DNA from: Lenzites betulinus
Taxonomy: Eukaryota; Basidiomycota; Agaricomycetes; Polyporales; Polyporaceae
Direction of reading: 5' to 3'
Length of the DNA: 64,000 nucleotides
Assembly (NCBI GenBank): GCA_022264855.1
Contig: JABYQU010000072.1
Span: 1-64,000, forward strand
Shown here one piece after another: positions 19,480-31,290 of the stretch. The notes below the pieces were generated by a model, which searched no databases, was not told the DNA's origin, and saw nothing but the letters and a program-made list of their open reading frames with translations. The position numbers and the translations under genes are program-made. How positions within the stretch are numbered: the stretch's first letter is position 1; each line of letters starts with the position of its first letter.

Positions 19480-22400
19480 TCAAAGACGTCGCTTTTTCAG
19501 CGGACGGCTGTGCTCAGTTTGTTCTTCTTCAAGCTCTGCAGAACTTGCATCGCTGTATAAGAGTATCAGTACATGTCACACAGAAGAGCTGAGAAGCGTA
19601 CCTTCCATCTTTTGGCGAGCAAGTAGCCATGGAAGAGACTACCCACCCCACATCTGCCAGGGCTGCAGCCCACAGGCGAACTGTTTGTTCTGTGGCGACC
19701 TCACGCCACCACACCAGCGAGAGCAAGACGATCAGAACACCGTTCTTCCCAGGACTTTTCAGGGAATCCCAGTCGCCATCTTCACCTATCACCGGCCGCC
19801 CATCTGCGTCAAGCTGCCGCCACTCTGGCTGGAGCTGGGTCCACCAATTCCACCACTGTGCAGCATAGGCCGCGTCGTCCTCGATGGTGGGCGACCGGTC
19901 CAATCTCCGTCGGAGAACCCTTAGCCAGTGTGCAACTTCGGGAGGGCGGTGTTCGGTACCCAGACCCTTGGTCTATAGCCAGTTAGCGCAAGTCACAGAT
20001 AATAGAAAAACGACTCACCGATGTTGCCCACTTGTACGAGTGCTCAAGGACTACCCACCACTCGACGACCCGCATGAACGCGTGGCCATATCCTTTTGAC
20101 TCCATATGGTCGAAGGCTTCGCGCACCCATTTGGGCCAGCCGTTGTCATCCAGCATGAGCGGCGCCGGGGGTATAGCGGCGGCTTGCAGAGCTTGGGCAG
20201 CCAGAGTTTCCACGGCAGATGGCGACGTTGGCAGGGCCGAGGCAGACACAGACGAGGAGGGCGGCGGCGTTGGTCTGGGCGGTACAGATCCCTGCTCGCC
20301 GGCGTCCTGCGAGGCTGCAGCAGGCGGTGGGGCCGGTGGATGTGCCAACGCGGGCAGGGCGGGCGACAGCGCGGAGTTGGCCGCCGATGTGGACGCGGGC
20401 AATGCAGGCGATGAGGTTGGACGCGGCGGGACCGGTACATGGGGCGCAGGCTCCTCTGTAGGCGGCGATGTGAGCGTTGGCGCAGGCAGAGACTGCAATG
20501 TATGTGTCCCACCTGTGTTTGCCATGGCCGATGCCGGCAATCCTTGGCCTGACGAGGGAGAGGCGGAAGGCGGCGTTGCCGCGGTCGACAATCTTCGGCC
20601 TGACGAGGACGAAGTGGAGGGCGGCGTCGGCGGAGCGCGCATCGACACTGGCGCGAGCAACGACGGCAAGGAGGGCTCAGATGTTGGATGGGGCTCAGGT
20701 GTGGGGGGATCTTGGGGAGGCACTGGCGGTAGATGACCCATGGCCTCTGGCAAAGGCGAAAGGGTGGGCGTTACAGAGAAGATATCGTTGTTCGGCACAA
20801 TCTTAATACAATCAATTAGTTTGCACATGCCGGATACTTCGATATTGGCCACTCACCGGAGTACCGCTGAGGGCGGACGGCGCGTGCGTCATATTGAGGG
20901 ACGCAAGCCTATTAGATGTGCGAGTGGGGAGGGACGGCCGACCGCGACTTTTCTTGGACATACGTCGCTTGTCTCTGACGGCTTGCGCAGCTATTGCAGC
21001 CATCGGGGACATGGTGAGGGGGATGACGGTTTGGCCGGATGTAGCCTGCACCATGATTTCCGCTACAGCCACGCGGCTGCAAAGGGTCTGCAGGTCAAAC
21101 TCCCCATAGGCACGCAGCTCTCGGAGCTCTGCACGACGGCTGCGGGGGCTTCGCAAAGCGAGCTGACGTTTGACTGCGTCGTTCAGATTGAGGTCGTCCA
21201 TGTCCGGTTCGTCGCCGGAGTCTTCATCCACCGCCTGACCCCCGTCCCCTTCATCGGCGACGCCCCCGTCCCCTTCGTCGTCGTCGTCTCCATCGTCGTC
21301 ATCGTCCTCGCCATCCGCCGGTCCCCAGCCGTCTTCATTCTGCATATCCTCCCCGTCGCCTTCCCCGTCGCCTTCCCCGTCTCTGTCGTCGCCATCGTCA
21401 TCATCGGACGACCTGGCAAACAGCTCATCCGGATCGCGCGCCGCCTTGCGCTTGGATGTTGACGCGGAAGCCGAAGAAAGCTGCAGCGCACTGGAGGCGA
21501 GACCCGCGCGAGCAGTAGAAGCGGAGGCGGGTGCAGGGGATTGGCTGCCAACCGGGGTCATGTTTGCCATTTGTCCGTTGGCCCGTGCTATTCCCTCTGT
21601 ATTGTGCATGAGTTCCATATGCCCCGCTAGAATAAACCATGAATACTTACCGGGTGTGCGCGAAAGAAACATTGTAAAGGACCCCATGACGTCCCTCTTG
21701 AACCGCTCTGCGTCGCACAGATGCCATGGGACGGGAACGGGCCCAGCTGTTTTGCCCGCGCTGATGCTGCAATGAGTACGGGTCAGTAGCGATGAGGAGA
21801 AGACATGCGGGGGTGCGTACACTTTCATCTGGCTGCCCCCTGGCAGAGGCAAGCCCGCGAGTAGCGTGATGTACATACCGGTGTGCTCACGAAGAAGCTC
21901 CAGTAGCGGCTGAACGACCGTGGTCATCCTTTCGCGAGCTCTGTCCACGGATTAGCAAGATATATTGACGCACAAGAAGACAGTACATACTGGGCTTGAG
22001 TGGCCTCCAGGTCCTCCGACGTCTTGGCAAACTCGTCTTGTAGGCGCGCCTCTTCAGCAGCCCCTTCTGCGGCACGCAACTCCCGACACTCGTCTTGAAG
22101 CTCCTGGCGGTACTCTTCGCTCTCCTGAGCAAGTAGCTCGCGGGCAATGGTGGATCGCAAAGCTAACAGCTCCCTGCCGCCGACGCCCTCCATGACGCGT
22201 CGTTCCTCGAGCACTTCGTCAATCTCCGTGGGTTTCTTGGACATGTAGAGCTGCCACGGTGCGAGCTGACGCGGGGCTGCAGGGGGTGCGATGTGAGTGC
22301 TGCCAAGTTCGGAGAGGACCGATGTCCATGGGTTGTCCTCTTGCTGGAGGCGGTCGCGCACATATCGCATATGACGCTTGACAGCCTGGAAGCAGCTCAG

Positions 22401-22807
22401 GACGAGCAGCTCTATACAGAACCGTAGTTACTCACCTGAGTGACTTCCCCGACCACCTTTCCCTTGGCTTCACGCTCCGCTTCCGTGAACAGAGCTTCGT
22501 CCGGCAACTCACAACCTCCTTCCCCGGGGTCGTCCTTGAGGGACAGCACCCACGGAAATTTCGGCCAATATATCTTGAAAAATTTCGCCCAGAACTCGTT
22601 TTGCATTGTCCTGGCGGTCTTCTTGAGACTGTTGAACTCCGGCTGGTATTCCGCGAACAGGGTGAGCCGGCCTGGGCTGAACAAACCCGGGTTGCCAGGT
22701 TTGCCCCCCTTCTTGACTCGCTTTGTTCTCCGCCGTGTTCGTGTTGCTGCAGAGCTCGTGTACCGTATACCAGAGTCGTCAGCAAACTCCAGATGAGACA
22801 CAGACAT
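19480..22807 (-). CDS. KDZ-cassette protein with divergent HMG-like box (inner copy)
   Basis: The gene starts at 22807 (MSVSHLEFADDSGIRY) and ends DASSAELEEEQ..PLKKRRL, stop at 19480. Its blocks parallel the outer homolog in order: GGKPGNPGLFSPGRLTLFAE and KIYWPKFPWVLSLKDDP; LAPWQLYMSKKPTEIDEVLE with STIARELLAQESEEYRQEL, the HMG-box-like segment; VVQPLLELLREHTGMYITLL; AGPVPVPWHLC; a long acidic Asp/Glu/Gly run and Pro/Ser-rich linker; WPKWVREAFDHMESKGYGHA; WWNWWTQLQPEWRQLD; and GKNGVLIVLLSLVWWREVA. The linkers differ completely from the outer copy while the blocks are kept, so the blocks are the functional parts. DNA binding is inferred from the box and the basic tail. It is divergent from the gene at 23055. 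Confidence 0.75.
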
Positions 22808-22879
22808 AGCGAGTAGCAATCGCAGCAGCGGCGTGATTGAGCCCGAAAGAGGAGACACGTCAAACGCAGGAGCATGGGC

Positions 22880-22955
22880 GCTAAGTTCACGCGACGCGAC
22901 TGTGGAGGCGCCCACGTGTACGCGACGCGACATTGGAGGCGCCCACGTGTACGCG
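22880..22955. promoter_or_regulatory. Tandem GGAGGCGCCCACGTGTACGCG repeats in the divergent promoter
   Basis: Two direct copies of a roughly 33-bp unit (CGACGCGAC, then TGGAGGCGCCCACGTGTACG) occupy about 22892-22955, preceded by a partial copy. Each contains CACGTG, an E-box-like hexamer. They lie between the inner HMG-like gene and the double viroplasmin-like gene. Confidence 0.6.
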
Positions 22956-23054
22956 CTATGGCGCCTACACCTTGTCTCTCGCTCACCATCGCCGATCATC
23001 TACCCCGCTCTCGTTCACACCACCCCCTCGCTGCTCAACGCCGCACGTACGCTC

Positions 23055-24270
23055 ATGGTATCTCAAGATCTTCTTCGTGACCTCGACGCCGTGGCGAACT
23101 CCATCGGGCACACTCCCAAACTCGACAAGATGGGGGACGTCGTTCCGATCGGTCGCGCGGAGGGTGGGGGGATTGTCTACGTCGTATGGATTGGAAGGGG
23201 TGTAGGGCTCTTTCATAACTGGTAAGTTGATCCTTCCTATGCCATATGTCAGTCTTATGCATGTTTGTAGGGGTCTCGCACATGCCATGACTTGTGGCTT
23301 CTCCGGGTGCGCCTTCAAGGGCTACAAGGGCATCGATAACGCGCGCCGCGGGTGGATGCAAGGCCCGACTCGTCTAAAGGGAACATGGATCCCCCCTGCG
23401 CCGCGCGCAGCCATCCCAACTCCCGGCTTGCGCCCACAACCCCCTCCCCCTCCGACGCCACACACGGCCCCCGAACTCCCGCCAGAGATACGCTTCTCTA
23501 AACCGACCCCCTACAATGTATCCGTCGACTTCCCCGACGCGCCACCTCAACTGTACGAAGAGTTCTGGGATAGCGACAGCGATACCGACTGCTTTTACGA
23601 AGTGGAACAGCCGCCCTCGCCAGGTCCGCCGCCCTCGCCAGGTCCGCCGCCCTCGCCAAGTCCGCCGCCCTCGCCGCCCTCGCCGCCTCCGATCTCCTTG
23701 CACGACTATATCCAGGCGCATGGTAGGCCTGCGGCCCCGATGTCCCCGTCGATTTCAAGCGTAACATCGCTCCCGCTGTCGTCGCTGCTTAGCGATGGAA
23801 CCATCACGCCGCGCACCATCCACACACCGCTACTCACCTCGCCGATGCGTCAGCCCGACTCTCTCGGAACCGCTCCGGGCTTAGTGGCGCCCCCTTCCGT
23901 TCTTCCACTGCAAGACAGTCCGGCGCACAACTCCGCCCGCGCCAAACATCCAATGCATGCGCGCACACACCTCCGCGATCAGCGTACTAGCGCCCCCCGG
24001 CCCGCACAACCCCGCATCGTCTACGTCGTCGTTCGGGGTGATCACCCCGGCGTATACCTCATTAAGTACGCACGCACCATTGCGAAAGTATTTTGATTTA
24101 CTAAGATTCTACCAGGGACGTCGCACTTGAGAAGCTCGGCACAAAGCCCGGCATGAAGATCGTGCGATTCGACTCGCTCAGCCGTGCGTCATGGTACTTT
24201 GCACAGGAGTACATGGCGGGCCGCGTTGGCACCCCGGTCTGTGAAGCCGATGTGGAGAGCGAGTTTTAGA
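23055..24270 (+). CDS. Protein with two RNase H1-N/viroplasmin-like domains (inner copy)
   Basis: Exons 23055-23221, 23271-24065 and 24116-24270 join in frame. The N-terminus (LLRDLDAVANSIGHTPKLDK) parallels LIKDWDTLAASIGKTPKLDQ of the outer copy. Domain 1 is YVVWIGRGVGLFHNW then GLAHAMTCGFSGCAFKGYKG. The linker contains a PPSPGPPPSP repeat (about 23610-23695). Domain 2 is IVYVVVRGDHPGVYLIK then PGMKIVRFDSLSRASWYFAQ. Both domains keep the G-hydrophobic-Y/F pattern and the K/F-S/K-F/Y strand of the viroplasmin-like fold. Domains and intron positions are conserved between the two elements while linkers are not. Hybrid or dsRNA binding is inference. Confidence 0.75.
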
Positions 24271-24389
24271 GCTAGGCGTGCTGTTCCGGCTGTACTACGC
24301 ACGAATGTAAATGTATTTGAATGCTCAGCGCACACGAAACCCCGGCGTGCGATCGACAGACGACTGACCGACAAAATATGCGAGTTGTT

Positions 24390-25077
24390 TCACATGCCCA
24401 AGTCTACGTACACATTGGCAAAGACCATCATGTACTGCACCTTGAACGCAGATGCAGACAGCTGCTCCCAAAGCCTCCCCATGTGTCTGGGTGCGAGGGA
24501 CTCAAGGATGCCGCTAGTTACCACGCCCTGTATCTCGTCGAGAATGTCATCCCCGCGGTTCAGCCAGCGCTGTGTTTCTTCCACCCACAACGCCCTTTCC
24601 CCGGCTCCTCCATCATTGGCGCGTGCGTGTTTGGCCTTGAATGTCTGCGTGAAGGCGTCGAGGTCTTCGGTGAACCCCCACACGAGAAGGTCGTTCTTCA
24701 ACGTCGTCAAACGAGAGACCAGCGTTTGATTGGGGGTGAGGGGGATTTGAATACACGGAAGCTGTCTGCAGGAAGTAAATGAGGACATAGTCGCAGCGGT
24801 GAGTGTAGACATACCCAGCCGCAGCCGTAGGCAACGCCCGGCAGGCACCATTCGTGCCCAAGGAGGTCTGGCTAGAGATACACGACTCCGTAGGCGGTAT
24901 CAGACCCATGCTTTTCCTGTGTATTTCTAATGAGTAGTAGGCCATGGAGACAAGGAGCAGGGTACAGTACAACTTCTTTGTCTCATAGAAACGCTTGTTG
25001 CGGGCCTTGCGGAGGGCGGCTTGTTTAAGTCGACGTTGAAACATTTCGTCGTCGCTCAGCGTTTTCTTGGGTGGCAT
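24390..25077 (-). CDS. Small KDZ-cassette protein with basic N-terminus (inner copy)
   Basis: Exon 1 from 25077 reads MPPKKTLSDDEMFQRRLKQA then ALRKARNKRFYETK. After two introns the main exon continues GQLPCIQIPLTPNQTLVSRL, LLVWGFTEDLDAFTQTFKAK, RWLNRGDDILDEIQGVV and SAFKVQYMMVFANVYVDLGM, stop at 24390. It is homologous to 15381-16044 at the same cassette position. Function unknown. The basic N-terminal helix could contact nucleic acid and the C-terminal helices could mediate pairing, but neither is shown. GACGCGTC-core palindromes lie directly upstream. Confidence 0.65.
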
Positions 25078-25168
25078 TGTGATAGTATACAGAAAGCAGT
25101 CGCCAAAGTAAGTAGAGCGAGTGTGGGTGATGGAGAGATACCGGGTTCCGAGGCGAAGGTGGGCGCGG

Positions 25169-25255
25169 TAAGACGTGTCTTACCCTGCGGGGATTGTGCA
25201 GCGCTCAACTCATGGCCTTTCCAGCGCCGGGGATACAGACTTAAGACGCGTCTTA
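25169..25255. promoter_or_regulatory. GACGCGTC palindromes upstream of the small gene (inner)
   Basis: TAAGACGTGTCTTA (25169-25182) and the perfect palindrome TAAGACGCGTCTTA (25242-25255) lie between the small gene start (25077) and the TET stop (25336). The core equals that of the outer element, but the outer flanks are TGAG/CTCA instead of TAAG/CTTA. Confidence 0.7.
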
Positions 25256-25335
25256 CGGGTTTGGATCGACTTACACACTTTGTAACTGGGTGCGATGGGT
25301 TAGATTATTTCAGCGGCTAACATCAGAATTACTAA

Positions 25336-27292
25336 TTACTCAGATCTATGCAAGGTACAAATCTCTGACCAGGTACTAAGTAGCTCTATTCCACGCCGCC
25401 AGCGCTCATGCCCGCCATTATTCAACTCCTTTGCGGTCACTCCAGAGTCCTTCAGTGATTGGAATCCACACTCTACCCACCGGAAGATCCCCCCGGGGGA
25501 GAATTGGGTGAAGGAGTACCTTCTTTCATGCTCGGCTACCGCGGTGTTGGAGTGCTTCAGGATGGCCGAGGGTATAAGGATCGTGGCCCCGGGGGGAAAC
25601 TCTATAACCATGCGTAGATCCCAGAGAACGAGGTGCCCCCCCGCGTTGGGTCGTAGTTACCGAGCGCGGTGATGCAGCACCACCCGCAGGGGATATTCAA
25701 ATGATCGGTGTGGACGTGCGTCACAGTCTTGGGGCCCAAGTTGAACGTCGCACAGCTGAACACAGACTGGTCGAAGTTACGCCAAAGGCCCAAGTCACGG
25801 TTGCAGATGGCAGAGAGGGTGGATGAGTAATACTCATACATGCGTGGCGCGAAGAGTCGCAGGACACCTGGGAATCTACGATGAGTAATGCCCTGTCCAT
25901 GGTCGGTGGCACTCACTGTTCCCGAAGTTCGCGATGCGCCTGACTGCCTTCTGACGCAGCATTGAGTTCAGCGTCGCCTGATTCGGCGCGGAGTGCGCGA
26001 GGTTGCTGACGCGCTGGCAATACGTGGGTGAGCTTGCGGTACGCACGATTCAGAGGATGGACTGCCGATGCTTACCCTCTGCCCTCCACCGTACGATATC
26101 CCGCAATTCACCGCACAAAACTGCCCCCTACGATGCACCAGTTGGGATGCAGACGCACTGTACGCGTCGCGACTTAGCTCGAAGATCTTCTGTAGTTCTT
26201 CGTTGACTTGAGGCCACGCGGGGTCCCGAGGATGGCCGGCGAGGATGGCGAACACGCGGCCGGTCTTGTCCAAGATGGGCCGACACAACCTAGCGGGGGA
26301 TGAGGGGTGTGCACCCCTCATCCCCCGCAGTGAACGAGTAATGTATGTACTTACTCGCCGTCCCACCTCACCATCTCAAACCCTTGCGCCTCCAACTCCT
26401 TCGCCGTCCACGCATATGCATCTTCGGGCGATGGCGGCAGGCGTTTTCCAACAAACGCGCTCTTTGCGATGGGGACGTCCTCCTTGTCGAGCGAAAAGTC
26501 GGTCTTGATCGGCTCAGGGCCGGTGACATTCGTGCGGGCGTCGTCGTCCGCGAGGGTTGAGGTGATGTCGTACTCGGAGGGGATGGAGATCTTCAGCGCC
26601 TGTGCAGCAGCAACGCGCTTGCGGGCGATGGCTTTGACTGGGCGTCCGGTGATGGGGGCGCTGCCGAGTCCCGCAGTGTGTGCGCTCGAGCGAACCGCAC
26701 GTCTACGCTCCTTTGACCGCTTCTTGCTGTGATACTTCTCCTTGGAGCCGGCGACGGAGGTCTCGGCTGTGGATGGCGACGGCGGGGATGGGGTAGAAAT
26801 GACAACGGTGGTGGTTGGGGGGGTGTCGCGCATATCCGGAGTGCATTCGGAGACTTCGTATGTGAGGGGCAGGTCGTCCTCTTCGCGCGCTGCGTCGGCG
26901 GCATCTTCAACAACTTGCTGTAGCTCGATAGCGGCCTCGACGCGCGAATCAAGCTCGAAATCGTTGGGGGCATGCAGCGGGACGCCGACGTTGCACACCC
27001 ACGGAGAGAAGGCTGCGCCGGACCGAGTCTGGCGGCACGTAGGTAAGCGCCGTGGTTGGGAAGCTGTGAGAGACACCTACCTTGCGGAACGCGCCTGCGT
27101 TGCATGGCGCGGTCGAGGTTTCTGTTTGTGAGGAGAAATGGGTGCAATGAGCATGGGTTTGTCGTAGGAAGGGGGCGTCGAGGCTACGTGAGCGTATGCC
27201 ATCCGGGTTCCAAGCGTCGGATCCACGCTAGGCATACGCGTCTCGCAGCGCCGACAGCCACAGTGGATGGACTTACTGGAGCGGCGATGCAT
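25336..27292 (-). pseudogene. TET/JBP-family dioxygenase with a one-base frameshift (inner copy)
   Basis: The start at 27292 (MHRRSS) splices in frame to AFRKTRSGAAFSPWVCNVGV, matching the outer enzyme. Further on are YHSKKRSKERRR, ARPILDKTGRVFAILAGHP, HRRGQFCAVNCGISYGGGQR, FNLGPKTVTHVHTDHLNIPC (HxD) and, in another frame, LVLWDLRMVIEFPPGATILI, PSAILKHSN and RRYSFTQFSPGGIFRW. The frame breaks in a run of seven Gs (plus-strand C run about 25636-25642): eight would give TRGGHLVLW as in the outer copy (TRGGHLILW). The metal-binding HxD is thus separated from the distal His and the 2-oxoglutarate Arg. Everything else looks intact, so the lesion is recent or a homopolymer sequencing error. Confidence 0.82.
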
Positions 27293-27616
27293 GGGTTCGC
27301 CGGATGCGTCAATCGGCGTTGTGTGTGCTTGCGGGGGCGGGCATTGAGGTGGACGCGAGGATTAAATATGGCTGAGAGGGTTCGCAAACAAACAGAGTGT
27401 GAAACAGATCGGGTGAGGGCGAGGTTTGCCGCGGTACTACTTCACGTCGGGGCTTGTTGTGACACAACGCGTGACTGGACGCGTCGAGCCGCTGGCCAGT
27501 GCAACGTGGAGTTCTCTTCTCTGTCATCTGGCCGCTGTACTTCTCGGGCTTCTCTTTCTCGGGCTTCTCTTCTTTGTGCTTAACTTACTTTTAACTTAAT
27601 CTACCTTCGCGAAGCC
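27293..27616. promoter_or_regulatory. Divergent TET/KDZ promoter interval (inner)
   Basis: These 324 bases lie between the TET and KDZ start codons. GATTAAATATGG at about 27360 is an A/T-rich island in GC-rich surroundings, and GGGCTTCTCTTTCTC is repeated at about 27548-27575 just before the transposase start. Confidence 0.4.
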
Positions 27617-30600
27617 ATGGGACGAAGCAGACGCCAGCGCAAAGCCCCGCGAGCTCCGGCAATAGACCCCTCCCTCATCGCAGACTTCGAGGTCCCTCTC
27701 TCCGACGTCCCAATACCTACGGACATACTCTCTGCAGAGAAAGTCTCCGTCGACCAACGTCGACTTCACCGAAGCTCTGTTCCCCTACCCCCTTCTGGCG
27801 AATTGCAGTCGGTCCCCCTCCCAGACGATGCTGCCGCTCCCGACCATCTATCCTTGGGGGGCATTCTGTTCAATGCCGAAGACCCGTTCTTCACGCCAAG
27901 CGGACCCGACGACACAGGGAGCAGAGTGGACGTGGAGGATGGTTTGGAGGCAGGTGCTGCTCGTTATCTTGCATCGGTACGTCGCTTGGCCATTCCTCCC
28001 TCCCATAACTAACCGGTAGCAGGACGAGCCAATGAAGGCGTGGATCCCCAAGCGCGACAAGTACCTTCATGAAATGTTACGGCTCGACGGACGTGGGGGA
28101 TATGCACGCGAACGGTGTGCTTCATGTCCGGACGATCAGGCGGCGGGGGCCGCTGTAATCCGTTGTCGCGATTGCATCCCCGGGCCGCTTTGTTGCGAGG
28201 CGTGCATGGTTCGCCGGCATGCGCATACCCCGTACCACCGCGTCCAGGTACGGTCTCTTATTACTCGACGACTGTGACAATCTAACGCGCTTGCTTTTCG
28301 TCAGCGGTGGGAGGGGGGTACTTTTGTGGTTACATCCCTCAAGGAATTGGGACTGACGATACGCCTGGGGCATGAGGCCGACGATTTTGAATGCTCCAAC
28401 CCCATTTGCTCCCGCGCAGACTTCTCCGTCGTGCACATCAATGGTCGACACAACGTTTCCGTTATGTTCTGTGGCTGCGACAGGGCTGGCGACGCCGGCG
28501 ATCCCGTGCAGCAACTCCTACGACTCCGGCTCTATCCAGCGACCGACAGCGAGCCCAACACCGCCTTTACCTTCGACCTCCTCGAACACTACCATATCCA
28601 AAGCCTTCAGGGCAAGATATCCATGTACGACTACTACACATCGCTGGAGCGTCTGACCGACAACACCGGCACCTTGAAACTACAAGACCGCTACCGGGGT
28701 TTCATGCGTGTTGTTGCCCAATGGCGACACCTCAAACGGCTGAAGCGTTGTGGGCGTGGGCATGACCCTGCGGGCGTCGAGGGAACAAGTCCGGGCGAGC
28801 TGGCTGTGCGATGCCCCGCCTGTCCTCGTCCAAACGTCAATCTTCCCCCCAATTGGGATACGGTATCAGACGACCTTCGGTGAGCTCGTGTGCGCTCTCT
28901 TTCGATTGCTGCTAACGTTGTGTTCAGTTTCCTTTACTTCATGACCGTCGCCATCGACGCATGTTTTCGATTGAAGCGGCGCGCCGTCTCCGACGCCGGG
29001 AAGGATCCAATATTGGGTAGTGGATGGGGATATTTTGTAGAGGATACCGGCTACCAGGAGGTGCTGCGTGGGTACGGGCAGCAAGACGAGGTAGGCGCAG
29101 TGTGCATTGAGTTACCCTTGCCCAACTGACGGCGGACTGCTCCACAGATGTCGACATGCACTGGCTTATCTGCAATTGACCACGCAAACAGCAAGTTTTC
29201 GAAGGGCTATGCAGCGACGGGTATCGGGGCGGTTGTCTGCGCACGCCATGAGTTCTGGCTGGCGCTAGGTGCAGGGGATCTCCAGCACGGCGAGCGGTGA
29301 GTTCTTACATGTTCTATGCGGTTAGGTCTTTTATCTCATAGCTTGCAGGTATATAAACATGGACTATATCTATGTTTGCGCCTTGCGGGAGTATCTCGTT
29401 TTGAACAAGATCGTCAGCTACGACATAGCGTGTCAATGGTCCAAGAACATCCTCGAACGCATCAGAAGCCTCCCCTCCCACATCCAAATCCCCGTGCCAG
29501 AAGGCTCCGTTATCTACGCTATCCCGAAGCTTCACTACGGCAGTCACCAGCAGGCGGGTCACTCAAAGTTTTCGCTCAACTACCGCATTGGCAGCGCGCG
29601 CACGGACGGCGAGGGAATCGAGCGGCGCTGGTGGTGGATTCAGCCGATCGCCAACAGCACCAAGGTAATGGGCCCCGGGATGCGGCAGGGCATGTTGGAG
29701 GATCAATGGGGGTATTCGAACTGGCGGAAGATGGTGGACCTCCGTATGTGTGCTCTATCTGTTCTCTTGCACAACACTCACAGCGTCTACTACAGCGTGG
29801 ACGCTGGCCAGTCGACTCAAGGACGCGCTCGCCGAGGCTCAAGTCCAGAAGACCCAGTATGAGGTGCTTACAGAGCGGCTGAGCAACGAACACATCGTAC
29901 TATGGGAGGCCGAGATCCAGGAGTGGGAGTCGAACCCGGATGAATGCAATGATCCATACGTCGTCGCTTCGCAAGGTACGAGTACTATCTCTTTGCGACG
30001 ATGTCTACCGGCCGCTAACTGTCGTAGGGATGACCGAGGCTGAAACCGTGCAAAACCTCTCCGAGGAGGAGCAGGCGACAAGCGCGTTGCCCGGCTTCAT
30101 TGCGCTACACAGCGTCAGTGTCCTGGGCTTCCTTACCTGCGGGCTGGAGATAGAAGCACAGCAGTAAGTCCATTTGCCGCCATACCGTCGCATCTTGCTG
30201 ATTGTTACTTAGAGCACGTCTGGTAGAGGATGTGAAGTCCGTGATTCCGAGCAAGCTGGCAGAGATCCATGAGCGGCGTACATCTCTTCGGCGCAAGATC
30301 CAGAAGTACAGGGAGCTCCAAGCTGTGTACATGCCCGCGGCTACGCCTGTCCTCGCCGAGGACGACGCATGCCGTACCGACGTTCAGCACGTCGAGCACA
30401 TCCGCGTCGGCCTACCGTCGGAAATCAGCGAGTCACGACGCACTGCGGTGTGCAGCGCACGCCTTATCAACATGGAAACCCGGCTTCGAACGGCTCAATG
30501 TCGCGACGCCCTCCAAGACCTCCGGAACAAGCTGCACACCATCGAGCAGCTGTACAGCTACAAGAAGCTCAATGTCCGAAATCAGGGCCCGAACACCCGT

Positions 30601-31290
30601 GCGCGTGCCAGTATAGCGCAGCAGGAGGCGAGGAAGTTGCGCGCCGTCCACAAGTACCGCCGTGCACGCCGCGCGCTGCTCGCGCTCTGCGGCACCGGAG
30701 ACTGGGAGCAAGAGATCAAGGTCTTGCTGGACGACGATGTGCGGGGTATCGAGGAGGATGATCCTGCAGTCATAGCGAGGCGGAAGCGAAAGCGGGGCGA
30801 CAAACCAGGACCTGCTGAGGGACGCCGTCGGATGTCCTGGATCTGGCATACTTCCAACGAAGACGGCCCGCACCAAATCACCGACAGCCTGCGAGTGGAA
30901 TGGCTGAAGAGCCGCGCGCGGCATATGCGATGGCAGGAGGAGATCAAGCTCCTCCCTGAAGAGATGCGACGCGTCCTGGCGACGCACCGTCACGAGGCCG
31001 AGCAATGGCGCGCCCACTCAGAAGCTGCAAAGGTAATATCATCTGATCCCTCTCTTCAGGAGGGCCTTGTCGCGTACGCCTTAACGCAGGCACACATTCG
31101 GGTGGCAATGGCCCGAGTGCTGCTGACGGTTTGTCAACCGTACGCAAGAAATGCGCTGTCTGGGACTGGTCCTGAATGGGAGGGATGGGGGGACGCAGGG
31201 TCTGAGCCTGCTGCAGTCGCCGTGGATGAGGGCGATGATTATAGGGATTACATGTCATTATATCAACTAGATGGGGAGGATATGGAGTAG
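27617..31290 (+). CDS. KDZ transposase with CxC2-like zinc cluster (inner element)
   Basis: Nine exons (27617-27976, 28023-28247, 28305-28879, 28928-29090, 29147-29296, 29349-29743, 29796-29975, 30028-30163, 30213-31290) join in frame. The N-terminal half has a cysteine cluster (ERCASCPDD.., IRCRDCIPGPLCCEACMV..H) followed by SLQGKISMYDYYTSLERLTD and CPACPRPNVNLPPNWD. The RNase H-like core supplies acidic residues in AIDACFRLKRR, VSYDIACQW and RTDGEGIERRWWW, the pattern expected for KDZ transposases. C-terminal helices (QCRDALQDLRNKLHTIEQLY; LRVEWLKSRARHMRWQEEIK, LLPEEMRR) follow. The stop codon abuts the right TIR. No disabling change is visible. Confidence 0.9.
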
